The notes beneath the pieces are model-generated. The model was not told the origin of the DNA and did not search any database. It saw only the letters and a list, made by a program, of their open reading frames with translations. From Lepas anatifera (Eukaryota > Arthropoda > Thecostraca > Lepadidae), in NCBI GenBank assembly GCA_034440635.1, contig JAOTON010000385.1, positions 3,835,001 through 3,899,000 of the forward strand: a stretch of 64,000 nt of DNA, read 5' to 3'. The first letter of the stretch is position 1, and every line of letters starts with the position of its first letter. Of this stretch, positions 33,363-46,829 are shown piece by piece. Made by a program: the position numbers and the translations under genes.

Positions 33363-35683
33363 GGTCTACTAGGCCCCCTCTAGTGCACGTTAGTGCCAGG
33401 CCCCTCTCCAGTGTGTGTTTTAACACTTTGTGGAGGACTGCATTGGCACACATTTGCTATCTGTACAATATTGACATGATAATTTGATCATGAAATCTCA
33501 ACTGAATTACTGTTGTTGCCAGTCTGCTGCTGGCGCCAACTCTCCCAACTTCCTCCAGCTCCAAATCTACCTCACCAATCTTGATCTAGGGCACAAATAA
33601 GGTAAGGCACAAGCAAGCTAAGGAATGAAAAACCAAGCTTGATGTGTGAAAGTGCATCAGAATCAAAGTAGCCTACATTCATCTTAGATTAGCCATGGGC
33701 AGCACTATTTATTCCAGCTAGGTTTAGCCTGCACTTATCTCAGATATACCTAATAAATATGCCCTCAACAGAAGTAGCTTCCCACTTGTTCAAATTTTTT
33801 TGGCAGGCTCTACATCACACAAACATTGCGAACTTGTCTTGTCGCTGTTGCGTAGTTTAGGTAGAATTGCTGCCCAGCTATATTTATTTCTTTCACTCAT
33901 TTAGTACTTTTCCTAGTAGCTTTTAGGCGTACTTGATACTAAATTCAAAGAAATAGGGACCGCTAAATCGAAGATACTCAAACTTTAAATATTATTTAAC
34001 CTGACAAAATGGACAGAAAAGTACTTGATAACGTATCTGCATTATCTTTAATGCCTTAAATATGCCCACAATCATGTATTTCTCGAAAAAATTGACTGTC
34101 ACATTTCGGGCATCTAGGCGGCAACTTTCTGGCAACTACTAACAATCGGCACCATTGGGCTGCATGTTAAAATCTGGCAACTGTGACAGCGGTTTCCGGG
34201 TTTTCTGCAGCGGGGGTCTCTCGTTTTAGTAGAAACTGAACACAGTACCAATATTGTATCGCTGATGGTACGCTGTGCAATTGAAGGACAGAGTTGCTAA
34301 ATTAAAATATTCGCTACACGCTTCATTCTGTATTTCGAAAATGTGTGGTTTGATTTTGAACCATACTGTCACGATCGCTATTTTGTCACACTTATGCACC
34401 TCGACTATCATAAATGTGTCACAAACTCCAGTAGCCGAGTTGGCAAGTTTCTGCACCTCTGGTTACAATGACCAGCGGCATGCCTGGAAATGTGGAGGTT
34501 CACTTTGATGCAACTGTGGAGCACGGTACTTGCTCCAAAGAAAAGTTGGAAAGATGGAAATGGACCCGTTTGGAGATTTGGAGATTTGGAGATTAATCAA
34601 GCAAATGTACACCGCGTGGGGGGAGATAACGGACTGAGTTTTCAAAACTTTTCATCTGTATGCTGAATATTACGATTACTCGTTGAAAGCTCAGTGAGTA
34701 TTAGTCAAAAAGTTTTGAAGGCGGAAGAGGAAGGGGGTAGAGACAAAAGAAACGGTTTCCCAAAACCTTTGATATTCACCAATATTCTTAAAATACTATG
34801 ATGTTCACAATTTTAGTCTATCCCCCGCAAATCATCAGTCTAGGTTAACCACTATTGTATACTATTTGCAAATATGCAGTTAGTGTTGTCTATAATTAAA
34901 CCTTAAGAGCATAAAACTGTCTAAACATTTTACTATGGCCAACATACAAGAGGAAGTAAAATTACTTCACACAACTGCAGTAAAAGCGATGCGCATTGGG
35001 CCGCTGAGTTGCGGTGACTGCGCCGCCTGGGAGCCGGCCGCGCAGTGCCAGCCGATGTCCCAAACGCCTAGCGGGTTATTTTTGTCCAGTGTCATATCTC
35101 AGAATCTAAAAGCGGTATCGGTTTAAAACTTTTGGAACATCTTATTTGGCATATTCTAAACATAGGAAAACATTTATTTTGCCAATTTGAAAGCTGGAAG
35201 TAGGTGTGGGCGTTAATGGGTTAACTTTAATCTAAGCAAAGCTCGGTCCCCAAAAAGTTTCATCATCTCAATACAATCTGCAGACATGTCAAACTAATAA
35301 AACTAGAAGCATCAATGGAATAAAAAGTGAGTAGGTACGTACCTTCTTTTCGGAGAAGAAACTAGAAATGGAAGTCTTCTCTAATTAGGTGGGCGTTTTG
35401 TGGTCGAATGAAACGAATGTGTTGCGCCAGCTTTGTCGCACCTTCAAACGGGCATATCGCAAGCTGGCTCACTCGCTAGCATGACATTTTCCGCTAGTGG
35501 GCCGGGCTCAGGCCTGAGGACCTCAGATTGCTACAGCCATATGGAAGGTATTCCTTTAGGGTTTGAAATAAGCCAATAGGCCCCTTTATTTTGACTTTAA
35601 AGCGTGCGGAAATTATATACAGAGAGCTTTGAGTAAAACTAACTATGCCGAAAGTGATTCCTCAACACGCTCTACAAAACTGC
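33363..35683. other. Unassigned sequence
   Basis: Single-copy-looking AT-moderate sequence; no recognised gene, RNA or repeat. Confidence 0.35.
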
Positions 35684-35723
35684 TATCTCAGTTCAAAACA
35701 CGTTATAAAAGTGGGACACCCCT
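35684..35723 (-). mobile_element. TTAA-target MITE, one terminus
   Basis: CTATCTCAGTTCAAAACACG, then GTGGGACACCCCT and TTAA (35,724-35,727), is the right-end signature of the 15,585-16,043 family. The left end was not identified. Confidence 0.5.
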
Positions 35724-35727
35724 TTAA

Positions 35728-36613
35728 ACATAGCTCTATGTATGACCTAGTTATAAAACAGAGCAGAGTGCTTCTAACTATGTTTCACTGAGCTATTAAA
35801 CAGAGCAGAGTACTACAGCTGCGTTACACCGGGTGCGGTGGAACTCATTTATTTGCCTCATATACGAGGATCCACGGTCGGCATTTTCCATGTCTCTTGG
35901 GGCTTTTGGGCATTTAAGGTTCCAGGAACATATCGCCACTATTTTATTGGGTCACAGAAACTGCTCCCAAACTCACATATTCAGCCGTTTCTCAGGTTTC
36001 CATCCCCGTACGAGACAAATCACATTGCCTTCCACTCGGTCGTCCCCCAATTCTCTGCCACTCACCTGTGCTAAATCCGCCGCGCCCCCGGTTTGGGTCG
36101 CCGGCTGTCTCGTGTCGCCTGCTTAGAGCCAAGGGCGCGCGTCACACGACGGGGGACGAGGCGGGACCCATGCCGTGGCGACGCCAGGACGGAACACCGA
36201 CGCCACAATAGAGGCGCTGTTGAGCACACCGGGGTTTCACAAAATAAAACACGACTCGGTTGGGCCGCGGCGTGTGCAGCTTAGTTGTCCCACAAGAGCG
36301 AGAGTTGAGAGAGGTGAGTGGGGTGGCCAGAGTTGTGTAAGAGTCGCCGTCACTCTGACTCAGGCTCAGCTCCGACTCGATTATGTCTTGTCAAAGAATT
36401 GGAGCTAGTTTAGCGTTAATGAAGCTGATAGACCTTGGCCCTCACAGAGCTGTCCGGGATCAGCTATGAGCTCCCATCGCTGATCCCGACACTGGCGAAT
36501 AGCCACCACTGATACAACAACGACTTCTACTGCTGCTGCTACTGCTCAGCTTCTCTTCCCCTCAATCACCCACTGCCTTATTCGTCACCTCTCTATCTCC
36601 TCTCCCTATATAT
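35728..36613. other. Unassigned sequence with a CpG-rich block
   Basis: Roughly 36,060-36,330 is GC- and CpG-rich (for example GGGCGCGCGTCACACGACGG). No exon is recognised. A degraded promoter or simply a GC-rich stretch are both possible. Confidence 0.3.
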
Positions 36614-36621
36614 CTCTCTCC

Positions 36622-36664
<43 letters not shown>
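36614..36664. repeat. CT microsatellite
   Basis: Uninterrupted CT from about 36,627, preceded by imperfect CT-rich sequence. Confidence 0.95.
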
Positions 36665-36668
<4 letters not shown>

Positions 36669-36671
36669 CCT

Positions 36672-37026
36672 CATGGGTGGATCCAGGATTTCCGATGAGA
36701 GGGAACACTTCGATCAGGGGGCGTTTTTTTAGTTCGGAGGGGCACCGTTTGGGTTGGGAAGTGCCATTTGGATCTGGAGGGAGCGCCGTTTGGATCTGGA
36801 GGGGGCACCGTTTGGGTCGGGGGGAGGGGTATTGAGTCAGAGGCGTTAATCCTTAAGGTGTGATTCATCACAGGGGCGCCAGTACTTGCATCCATGGGGG
36901 AGAGGCGGTGGGAAGTGTTCGATGGCCCCGGACGATTTCAGGAGGCACCTGAGAGCAGTGCGGGGGCACCAGATGGGTGAATTTGAGGAGAGGCGCTACC
37001 CCCTGTTCCCTGGATCCGACTTTGCG
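36672..37026. mobile_element. hAT-like element with short subterminal repeats
   Basis: The left end CATGGGTGGATCCAGG and the inverted right end CAAAGTCGGATCCAGG pair. The left interior has about five units of GGCACCGTTTGGATCTGGAG type. The target lies in a CT-rich stretch, so the 8-bp duplication (ATCTTCCT against ATCTCTCC at best) is not conclusive. Confidence 0.6.
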
Positions 37027-39172
37027 ATCTCTCCTCTCTCTTAATCTCCTCTCTCTCAATCTCCTCTCTTCAAAATAATGTAAGCCATTCTCATTTTAGT
37101 GCGCAGGTGGCATCATATAGCAGTGCAGGACGGGGGGCAGGGCCGAAAGGAAGTCATCTCTGTTCATATCTGTGTTAATGTCAGCCTCTGTTCATATCGG
37201 GCATCGAATCAGTCCTTTGCCTTTGAACCATCAATTGTATGTGAATTGATAAAAGTGTGCAGTTCAGATGCAATGAAGTTAGCTTTACTGAGCAGTCCAA
37301 GCATAGACACCCGGTTTTTCCGGCGTCCCCCCTCCCCTCAAGAGATTATTTAGAGTGATAATCTATATCTCAGTAGATCTTCTTCACGGCGTATTTGATG
37401 CAGGCCTTGACACTAGATCATAAGCAGAGGTTGGTGCGGGACTCGGTCGATTAGTTGTCGATCAAACTGATTCAATATTGAATGGTCTGATATCATCACT
37501 TCATTAACGGCGGGTCGGCGGATGTTGCAAGCACGCACAATGAACAAACAAACCAGGTTTGACCGCTGCGTGCCGCACCCATATATCATCTCATTTCTGA
37601 ACGATATTGGACTGCCAAAGATTGAAACGAAACATCTGTAAGATCCTAAATGTCTTATGTAGCATTGCAATTACCCAAAAATAGGTGCCCAATAAGGATT
37701 TCACAGATTGCATACCCACGGCATTCGGAATCTACGCATAAAGGTTTTGTTAAACTAATATGACGAAAATAAGTCCAACTATCAATTGACTTGACCTTTC
37801 TAATATGCCGGGTGACGGCATTGTTTACCGCTACCAGAAAATTGAAGCTAATCACGACTTAGGATGCAGGCATAAACGCAGGCATAAACGAGCCACAGTA
37901 CCACTACGCTGCAACAGTCGAATGATATACACCAATCAACACCTAACGCAAAATCGAGCAAAAATTTAGCAATATTAAGAGTAGAAATAGTAATATAATA
38001 AGCAATAGCCAGGCATTGCATTGCCATTACCATCACTGAGAACTTCCCTCCGTGCAGGACGGGCGCACTGCTCTCGCTAGGAGCGACTTCAGAGGCGACG
38101 GTGTCCGAGCAATGCGATGCTGGGTCAAAGGTCACCGTATTCCCCCGCCGCGGGGTCTGTGGAAAACGAGAGCGGGCGCAGGTAACCAGGCCGGAGTCCG
38201 GTCACGGCAACAAAGGAGGCCTGCCATACAGTGCACAGTGTTATAAGCGGCCGCGAAAACGGACAGAATACCCCGAAACCGACTTCCGTATTTCAGTAAA
38301 TAGCCTTAACTGGCCCGTACAGAATTGTCTGGTGCATGCGTTTTTGATATTCATTTGTTTGTGGCTTATCTCGTTCTGCTGCTATATTGCTTCAAAGTTG
38401 TCACTTCTTCATGCTCGTCCCGCGGATGAATGACGTCGTTTTCATGCTGCCTTTTTCTTAATCCTGCTGCGCGAAGGCTTATCGGCGGATTTTTTATTGT
38501 TTGGTATCAAATGATAGTTTGATGTGTGTTTTATAGGATAGACTATATAATTAAGCCATGCACCATTTACCCAAGGATCATTGACTACCGAAATAGAGCT
38601 GTGTATTTTTTCCGTTTTCAACTCGGAGTATTTTGTTCAACTAGTCTCACACTTTTGTGAACAAAAGTGAACAATTCAATTTACGTGTCAGAAGAAAGCC
38701 CAATAAATTCTGGACAGGAGCCATCATGACTTTTTGCATAGTTTTGCATATATACGGCTGAGACGGCATTGGAGACAGTGGTGCCCCGATCTCGGCGGCA
38801 GTTAAGGTACGAACGCGTCGCGCGCCGACTCAGCTTACACCGGCGCGCGTACCGTTCGACGGGTGAATTTGATGCCTTAGGGCTGGGGTTGTATCTGGCA
38901 CTGGCGGTATTTCACCGAAAGAGAGAAAGCTTCATTGATTTCCAAAAAGTTCAGAAAGTTACTGGCCCGGAAATTGTCATGCATTGCTAGGCTTAGTTAG
39001 GGTACGTGCTAGTCAGCGATATACTTCCAGCCGTGTGTACGATAAGTCCTGTAACGGGTCAAAGAGCATTGTGACACCTCTGCTCTGTGAATGCTTCCCT
39101 GGTACAGATCAATACTTCAGGTTTAGCCTCAGTCGTGCGAAGAACAGTGTCGTGGTTACGTGCGGGGATAAT
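37027..39172. other. Unassigned sequence
   Basis: No gene recognised. GC-rich around 38,040-38,260 and 38,760-38,880. It may include the unseen left terminus of the transposase-bearing element that follows. Confidence 0.3.
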
Positions 39173-39661
39173 GGAGTTCCGAGTAAGCAACGCTGAGCTG
39201 TTCAAACGGCTGAAGGAAAACGCTCTTTTTGGAAGAACAGAAGAGATTTTGTCGAAGCTGCTTTTAATGTTACCGTTGATTGCTTAGGTATTCAAGGAGC
39301 GAGCATTTCACGCAATTCAGAGGATGCAATCCGAATGGAATGCAATGGAAGCTGGTGTCCTGCCATGTCATTCTCAAGAGAAAAGTGGAACAGTGTTCCA
39401 GATCAATCGTGGCGTGTGAAAGCAAAGAAACCGACTGTTTAGCGGAGGACATACGTGAGCCCATCACACTTGTGGATAAACAGGCTACAGTTTCTACCGG
39501 AAAACGCCACCTAGGCCGGCCTCGTTCTCCGTACGACGCAGCCGGAGAAAGAGACGTCGCGTCGCCAGTACTGCTGAACAGCATGGCACCCACGAGCTCG
39601 TCATGGCTGCCGCCCGAAGTGCCAAAACAGACGAGGATTCAGATTTATCAGATGTGCTTAA
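39173..39661 (+). pseudogene. RAG1/Transib-like transposase, N-terminal part
   Basis: The reading begins MEFRVSNAELFKRLKENALF and then passes through at least one frameshift into GRPRSPYDAAGER (39,514 onward; GRPR is AT-hook-like). A further frameshift leads to KRRRVASTAEQHG and DSDLSDVLK, which ends exactly at TTAA (39,658-39,661). From memory, metazoan transposon proteins of this type have a GRPK..F..SSERSKRRK block followed by a ...LKE.TATPTRPSK linker. That linker is missing here but resumes at 48,072. Frameshifts make this a fossil. The class assignment rests mainly on the C-terminal part; the N-terminal match is weaker. Confidence 0.6.
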
Positions 39662-41749
39662 GGGTGCGTTACCCTCGACATATGCACCACACGACATGAC
39701 CCGTCAGAACTAATACCCTGTTTCCCCAACAACAGATGTCAGGTCATTCGTTCATTCATTTCGATACACAGACCGTCCACGTGACACGTTGGTTGTAAAC
39801 CGTAGTACGCCTCCGCATTCCACGCTTTACGACCCTTCAGGTAAACAAGAACCGCTGCGGGCAAGGTCAGACGGGTCGCAGTAACAGGTGCTCTCGCAGG
39901 GGCGGGCCCAGTATTTGTCCGAGAGCAGACTGCTAAAACCTTTGTCTTGATTTCTCTAAATAAGAAAGCAGTTGCAGCTCGCACAACTGTCACCTGGGAT
40001 GGACCAAAGCTAGCCAAATGACATTTCAAGCATGGCTGTGGATTGGCTACGCTCTTTGAGCCAGTTAGCAGCTAGTTAGTTGTAGGATCCTCGACTACTT
40101 CGTCCACTTTCGTGACCAAACCTTGTGGACCCACTTTCTTCCTCCCAAACTAAGCTAGTCCTTTTCCATCCTGGTAAATATATCAGAAATATTTCCGTAA
40201 TATCCTTGTTTACTGTTTTCCGTGAGAACCTCAGGGAAATTTAACGACTTCTTCCATCCCGAAAAATATAAAAAACGTCGTCCACCCATTCACATAACAT
40301 ACCCTCTTTATGCGGAGGGCCCTAACTTTGTAAACATATAGTGTCTTCTTTTGAAAGCTATCGTTTTTCAGCATTATTGCTCGGCCCGCCTTGCGTCGGT
40401 GGTGCGTCATTTTCCGTGCGTGTGTAAACACACACACGCACATACACATGACACATGGGCCGGGTGCCCGCATTTGTGATCGCCTTGGGGTTTTCTTAGA
40501 GATTACCCGCCCCGTGGCGGTCACGGAAAGGGCGTGCGTTCGTACGGGACTCACTGACTTGCTCACCCACCGAACCCTGAGGCGCGCAGCTCCATGTGTT
40601 TACCAAATTATTTATTATGGAACATTGTTCTGATGCTCGGAGATGGGGGGGGGGCGTTGTATCCCTCGATCATGTGCGGAGTTTTCCTCACTGTGATCGA
40701 GAAGTGTTTCTGATCACAGGGTAGTTTGTGTTGTAATCGACAAAACACGTGTTCTGTCTCAATCCCGTCCAGACGCTTTCTGACCACATCAGTTCGATAT
40801 AAACCAAAGCCTTTGTAATGTATTAGAAGCAGTTTCTTTAGGTATGGGCCCTGCATAGAAAGATGGTCTCCGAAACATATGAGACCGTCCATAAAGTACA
40901 GAAGGAAAAACAAGGGGAGCGGGAAGTCAGCTACCGTTTTTTTAGACGTTACAACAGAGCGTAAGCAAGTATTACCATGAGGGGGGGGGGTTAGAATTAT
41001 AAGAATACATGTAACGTAATTTATGGATAGGCCCTCAGCTCTGACTTAGAATTAAGACTGATGAGATTCAATGGAGTCCACACATCATCACCATTGGATT
41101 TTGGAATTGTTTGTGTGACCTTTTTATGAGGAGAGGAACCGTGAGAGATTCGTGTGAATACGTGTGCTGACGTCCAAATAACCCTCACATGCCTCCAGTC
41201 ATGAGTCAGTAGTTCCCTGATGTTAGGAGCTAAAGGTACGTGTGTGCAAAACACGCGCAATAAATGTTCTATAGTCCGCATAGATTTTCAAGACCTGAAC
41301 GACGATCCTGAAATATTCGGCAAGTATTAGTGGGTGATGCAACACCACCTCCCCTGCAAAATTTCAGTGGGGTGTCATTAGCCATTTCAAGGAGTATCGT
41401 AATCATTTCAGGGAAAGCCGTAGTTCAATTGGGCGAGAAAGTACCCTCTTTCTGGAAATTCACAGTTCCAAAAATGACTTTTATGGAGTCTAAAGGATAA
41501 AGAAAACACGTTACTGTGTCAGTGGACCAAAATATATATATACATTACAGCAAAAAGCAGAATAAACTGATATTTTGCTAACAAACTGCAAAGTGGCAAC
41601 ATCAGCAGCAAATAATTGCATCGGGCTTCACGCCCCGAGAGTAAAGAGGGTTTACCGGTCGAAAATTCGGAACATTGAATGCGATAAAGCTGATGGACTA
41701 AGGAACGAGACACCCAAGTCATCACATGGCTGCCCCAAAGTGGGAGGAT

Positions 41750-42746
41750 CATACGCAGATCCAGGGGAGCAAAGAGGGGCACATGCCCCTCTATCGACCC
41801 TCGGAGCCCCCTGAAATGGCCATGGCGCCCCCTGAAAGGTTGATGGCACCCCCTGAAATGTGATGATGATGATTGTTCCGGCCGTCGAATAAAGATATCC
41901 ACATGGGGGGCGCTTCGTTAAAGTCGCCCCAATCGCCGAAGGAAGCTCTGGCGATTCCGGTTTGGATGACAGCCGATTTGTGGCGAGGACCCGCGCCGTT
42001 GCACCGTCCCCGCCGTCCAGGTCCCACCTGGCTCCCTCTCGGGACCGGAGGTGGCTGTCTTCGGGACCGTTTTCGGGATGATTTCCCGGACTTGGATACC
42101 CGCATTGCAACCTCGATCAGCTTGGGTGATCCAAGGCATAGGCGTTGGCCGTCAGCCCAGTCTTTTCGGTAGTCGGTTTGGTCCACTGAGTGGAGATGCA
42201 TTCGTGAGTCTGTCGGTCCTGTTTTTATACAAGTAACTAGATATTTTGGGTACGAATTAGTGGCTATCATTATATTATTATATTGTAGTGTGACATTTTT
42301 CTACGTATTGTGCGATGAATAAATTATCTCCACCCGCTATGCACGAGATATGCACAAATACCAAAAATAACAATATCTTTAGAAACCAGCTTCAGGGAGG
42401 TTCCATGACGGGAGTATCATAAAGAATATTCTTCCAATATTTTTCCGATCATAAAAAATTAATCGCAGAGACAAATCTAAAACAAGTGCGGCAAACTCGA
42501 CAATTGAATCAAAACTGACCTCAGTCCTTCCATTTTCATTTCAAGAAAAACGTGACGTCTTTAACAAGACTCCCCTGAAATATCGCTTTCCGTCCCCCCC
42601 AGGATGCAAAAATCGGTGCCAACCGATAGGATTTTGCGCCCAACTGATGGGTTTTGCCGGTCAAAAGTGGCAGCCCCTGGTCCAAATGGCGCCCCTCGGG
42701 AAGCTGCCCGCCCCCCCCCGATCGGTAATCCTGGATCCGCCTACGG
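41750..42746. mobile_element. hAT-like element, 997 bp, nested
   Basis: The left end CATACGCAGATCCAGG and the inverted right end CGTAGGCGGATCCAGG match at 13 of 16. GGGAGGAT is repeated exactly at 41,742-41,749 and 42,747-42,754. Both subterminal regions carry short repeats: GGCGCCCCCTGAAA units on the left, and GGTGCCAACCGATAGG / GCGCCCAACTGATGGG units on the right. Non-coding despite overlapping open frames of up to 159 codons. Confidence 0.85.
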
Positions 42747-43322
42747 GGGAGGATACCCTAGTCACCAGCCTCGGTGATAACAGGTGCTGGCAGAATATGA
42801 TACAGAAGTCTGACTCGCACAATTGCTTGCCTTTCCGTATGAGAAGTGTACTACGGGGACACACTAGTTGAGTTAATCGCTGCCCTGAAGTCGTCGTCGC
42901 TAGCACTCTGCTCAAAGGACAATCGCTGCTTTCTTTTCCCCTGAAAGATCTTGTCACTCCAGCCCGTGGTGGCCAGAAATGGGTCTTACTGATATTGGTA
43001 GAGCCTGGTGTTCTGCCGTTTGTATTCCGCTGAACGGAAAGTGTCATCCTTGATAAAGGCGATGGAGGCACAATGATCTAAATCCTGGAATGCTTAGTAG
43101 AGTGTGACACCCAGGCGCCCTGAATTTCCTTCACTTTTTCCCCTTCATTTTTTTCTAACTCACTTTTCCAAACACTCTTCCTGGGGATTTTTTTAGCATA
43201 ATTCAATAATCCTAGTATATATAAAACCATCTAGTGTGGAAGGAAAGACAAATTTGATGAAAAATGCGCGAGTAAGGGCTAGTAAGGGCTGTAACCGAGT
43301 TTCAACTAACTCCCACAATTAA

Positions 43323-43711
43323 ACCAACACAGCAGGCAGATGAACGCGTTTCGACAAAAGTTGTCTTCTTCAGCATCTATGGTAGGAGGGATAAGGAACC
43401 CGTCATCAAGACATTCAGCAGTTTCATCGTTTGGATTTTTGTGCAAAATTATCGTGCGATAGAAATATAAAGGCACCGTTTTTGAGGATATTCCAATAAT
43501 GCTTCTTGAATTATTCTAAAATGTATACAAGCAAGCTTCGATATGAGACAATCTAGCCTTATCACTTGTTTTAAATAATGTTCTATTTTTTATTTTATCA
43601 TCATTATTGTTTTTGTTATTATTATATAAAACTTTTTTCTCTCTCTTTACTTAACCAACTCCTAATACAGCCGTTTTTGTCGAAACGCGTTCATCTGCCT
43701 GCTGTGTTGGT
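43323..43711. mobile_element. MITE with 37-bp perfect terminal inverted repeats
   Basis: TTAA (43,319-43,322) is followed by ACCAACACAGCAGGCAGATG and 17 more bases (to 43,359) that reappear perfectly inverted at 43,675-43,711, followed by TTAA (43,712-43,715). Perfect TIRs suggest it is young. A CTGAAGAAGAC..GTCGAAAC motif lies at the TIR boundary on the minus strand. Confidence 0.88.
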
Positions 43712-45551
43712 TTAAGTGTTAATATCTGTCAACCACTGTTATACAACTCCCACAATATTATAGCGTTTGGACTTTCTACTCGCCTTCCATATTTGCAAGC
43801 GTGAATTTTACACTCACTATCCCAATGCAAAACCAGTTTTGAGACACTGCAGAATGGAGTGCTGCGAAATCCAAAAGATTATCAACATACTGAACGCGTC
43901 TTTTTTCTGAGTGTCACCTTCCCACTCTGCTCTTTGTCAGCAAAAGTATTCCATCAAGCAGTCGTCGGAAGTTCCACTTGTAGTGTATTCCGTGGACGCC
44001 ATGGATCAAAATCTATTCACATTTAAACTTGCGCTGGTAACAGTGGCATCTCCATAAAAGTCCGGATCTTCCGGCTGCTGGTAAGGTTGTATTTTAGACC
44101 TTTCTCGCTGTCGGAAGTTTTGCCCTGCTGAGAGAGGATGATGAGCAACAAATGAAGAAGGCTTCCATAGACCTTAGCTGACCCCGGAGGATAATTTTTG
44201 GGATTTTCACTCGTTGGAACAGATCTCTCGCGGCGGCTTTTGCTTCTAGTGATCATAGACCAATCAATTTCTAGGTGTCCCCTAAAATAGATTATTTGGG
44301 TACCAAAAAGGTATGAAAAGGATTCGGGCGGGTCAATTCGGCATAAACCTCCCTCAGGATCGTTCCCTGTCACCCGTCTCTCCTTGATATTGCACACAGC
44401 TCACATCGGTAAAAACGCCGTCTTGGGTCAACTAGGCCATTTGACCCAAATCAGGTACAAAGTAGCTCAGCCTATTCTTCATTTGTACTTTAAATGTGTT
44501 AAGAATGGTCTATTCTGTCAATATTATTTCGAAAACACACCCCGTAGCTTTCTGGTACGATTTTTTTAGCTGCAACTATGCAAAATTTATTTCATGCTGA
44601 TTTCTCGAACGCGGACAGTGACCTGATTAAGACCAAACTTTGATCGGATGTCCAAAATAAACCATATCATGGAAAATTTGCGGGGCGCTCATTTTTAAAC
44701 AAACATAGGCAAAATATGAAGCCACATCGATTTTAAAAGACACCACTGCAGCAACATTTCATATGTTAGTAGACTCATGAAGGCTCATATTGTCCAGTTG
44801 CAGAACAATGTGCGCTATCCAGCTTCGGCCAGGCAGGCCGAAACTGGCCAGAAAGTGAGGGGACCATAGACCTTCAGCCTCCAACTCTGGCACTACATTT
44901 TCCACTGCAAAACTGAAAGCTAACCAGATTCTGGCCTATTTTTGCTGCCAGTTAATCACACTGAAAAATTTACTGTGCCCACAAATCCATTAAAAACGAA
45001 ATAAATATTTTTGCTGGAAGTGAAATTGCCTGGTCTCACCTGAGGCTCATTTTGTGAAAACAGCCTGTTAGTTACCCTCACTGGTCCACAAGAGGAGGTA
45101 AGACTTGAAAGAAAGGACGTGCTTGAAATGCGGTCATGAGACGGAGTGAGCTAGCGAGCGATAGGAAGGAAGTGAACGCAGGACTGCATTTCCCAAATGA
45201 CGACTTTGTGTTGAGTCTTCTTTGTAAATCATGAAGATTTATCTCCACTCCGTCGGATCTATGGGACCAATTGGAGCAAGGATCACATCGGCAGATCCAT
45301 GATTTCCGGTATTGTTGCATAGGCAAAAAACTGCATCCATGATTGTGACAATGTAAGGTCTGCACATAATTGACTGTTTTTTGGTCCAAAACATGTGGTA
45401 GCCATCGGCTTAGTATGATGCTCAGTACCCCTGATCATGCTGTGTATGCTTTATTAGTTAATCATATATTTTGGATATTACAGCAATCGTAATATAAAAA
45501 ATATAGGTAGAATTCGCAAAGCCCCATTAATGTTTTACTGAGACCTCTTAG

Positions 45552-45810
45552 CAGGGGCGTAGCCAAGGAGGGGGCAGCAGGGACAGCTGCCCCCCTTAGG
45601 GGCCCGAAGGGCCCCCTGAGGATACGGACCGCGCGAAGCGCGGCTCGCTTCCACTATGATCTGTGGCCAAATTTGAAATTTCATACCAGACAGCGCACTC
45701 TCAAACCCTCTTCAGCACTCTATTCTGTAACAAGCAGGGCCCTTGTTACCCATCAGGGTTCTTGTGGCGCTGTCGCAGGGAATTCGAGCGAAATCCTGGC
45801 TACGGCCCTG
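45552..45810. mobile_element. hAT MITE, 259 bp
   Basis: CAGGGGCGTAGCCAAGGA and, inverted, CAGGGCCGTAGCCAGGA form the termini. CCTCTTAG is duplicated exactly at 45,544-45,551 and 45,811-45,818. CAGGG ends with 8-bp duplications are typical of hAT. Confidence 0.93.
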
Positions 45811-45818
45811 CCTCTTAG

Positions 45819-46461
45819 TAAATACAAATGTGTAATAACTGAGAAGTGTTGCTCCAATTTTTCCTCCTGCCTTATTTCAAATTGCTTTATTTTATTCATT
45901 TTGTGTTTTATAGCACAACAATAATACATGGTTGCTTGGATTTAAAACATCAGTCCCACTAAAATATTCGAATTTTGTTATGGGCTACACTTCGACTGCT
46001 TTCGATGAAAACATCACCCCCTGAGCGATGCTCCCCTGTAGAGATAAACGCTCCCGTCGGACCTTTTGTCCCCCTCTCTGTCTCCTCGGTCGGTTAGTCA
46101 TTTTAAAATTCCCGAGTATTTTTTCTGGGGGGACGTTTGCAAACCCGAATTAGCTATTTTCGTCTAATTACCACGATATTATTTCACAAGACAAGTAGCT
46201 ATTTCTCTTGTTAATGGAATACAGAAGTTACCGAAATATCATCAATCATGATTGGACAATCGGTCGGATGAAGTCTGATGCTTTCGTCTCAGTTTGGAAA
46301 TTGTAAGAGCACTGATCATGGTTTTGAGAGACAACAAATTGTTAGGCGGACTTAAAATGATAAAACATCAGCAGCTAGATTTCACTTCTTGGTACGAGCA
46401 GGTGCGATGCACCGTTTTAGATTCTTGGAAGTTTTTCAAAGACAGAAGTGTAGATCTATTA
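45819..46461. other. Unassigned sequence inside the 8.4-kb insertion
   Basis: No recognised repeat or gene. Confidence 0.35.
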
Positions 46462-46600
46462 TAAACTTGAAAACTGTTTTATACAACTTGAAAAAACTTT
46501 TTTCGCTGAGCCTTTTTTAATTTTTATTTTGTATGGGAATGGTATGGAAGAGATAGCCACAAAACTTTGTTGTTTTCGTTTTCTCGATCTTTACCCTGGA
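46462..46600 (+). repeat. Direct repeat, left copy
   Basis: Contains CGCTGAGCCTTTTTTAATTT, GAGATAGCCACAAAACTTTG and TCTTTACCCTGGA. The block recurs diverged at 47,590-47,722. A hAT MITE separates the two copies. This may be a domain of the TTAA element duplicated internally. Confidence 0.7.
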
Positions 46601-46829
46601 CACATCATTGTAGCTCACCTCTCGCTCGTCTAGACCATCGATCCAATAAGAAAACACCTTGCGGAGATGACTGAATGTTGGGGTGGTAAAAACTGAACCA
46701 GTTTTGATGACCGGGATGATGTAATATTAATTAGGGTGAATCCCATTGTTTTTTTACAATTCCTTAATATCCTCATTTCAAATATTTGATTCGACAACAC
46801 GGTAGTCAAAGTTCATGCAAACTCTATGG

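Noticed and set aside
36060..36380. CpG island with a gene start
   Set aside because: CpG-rich, but no exon, splice-site series or known protein motif could be recognised after it.
41791..42270. 159-codon minus-strand frame
   Set aside because: Lies entirely inside or at the edge of a hAT-like element with defined ends and competes with frames of 152 and 99 codons over the same bases.
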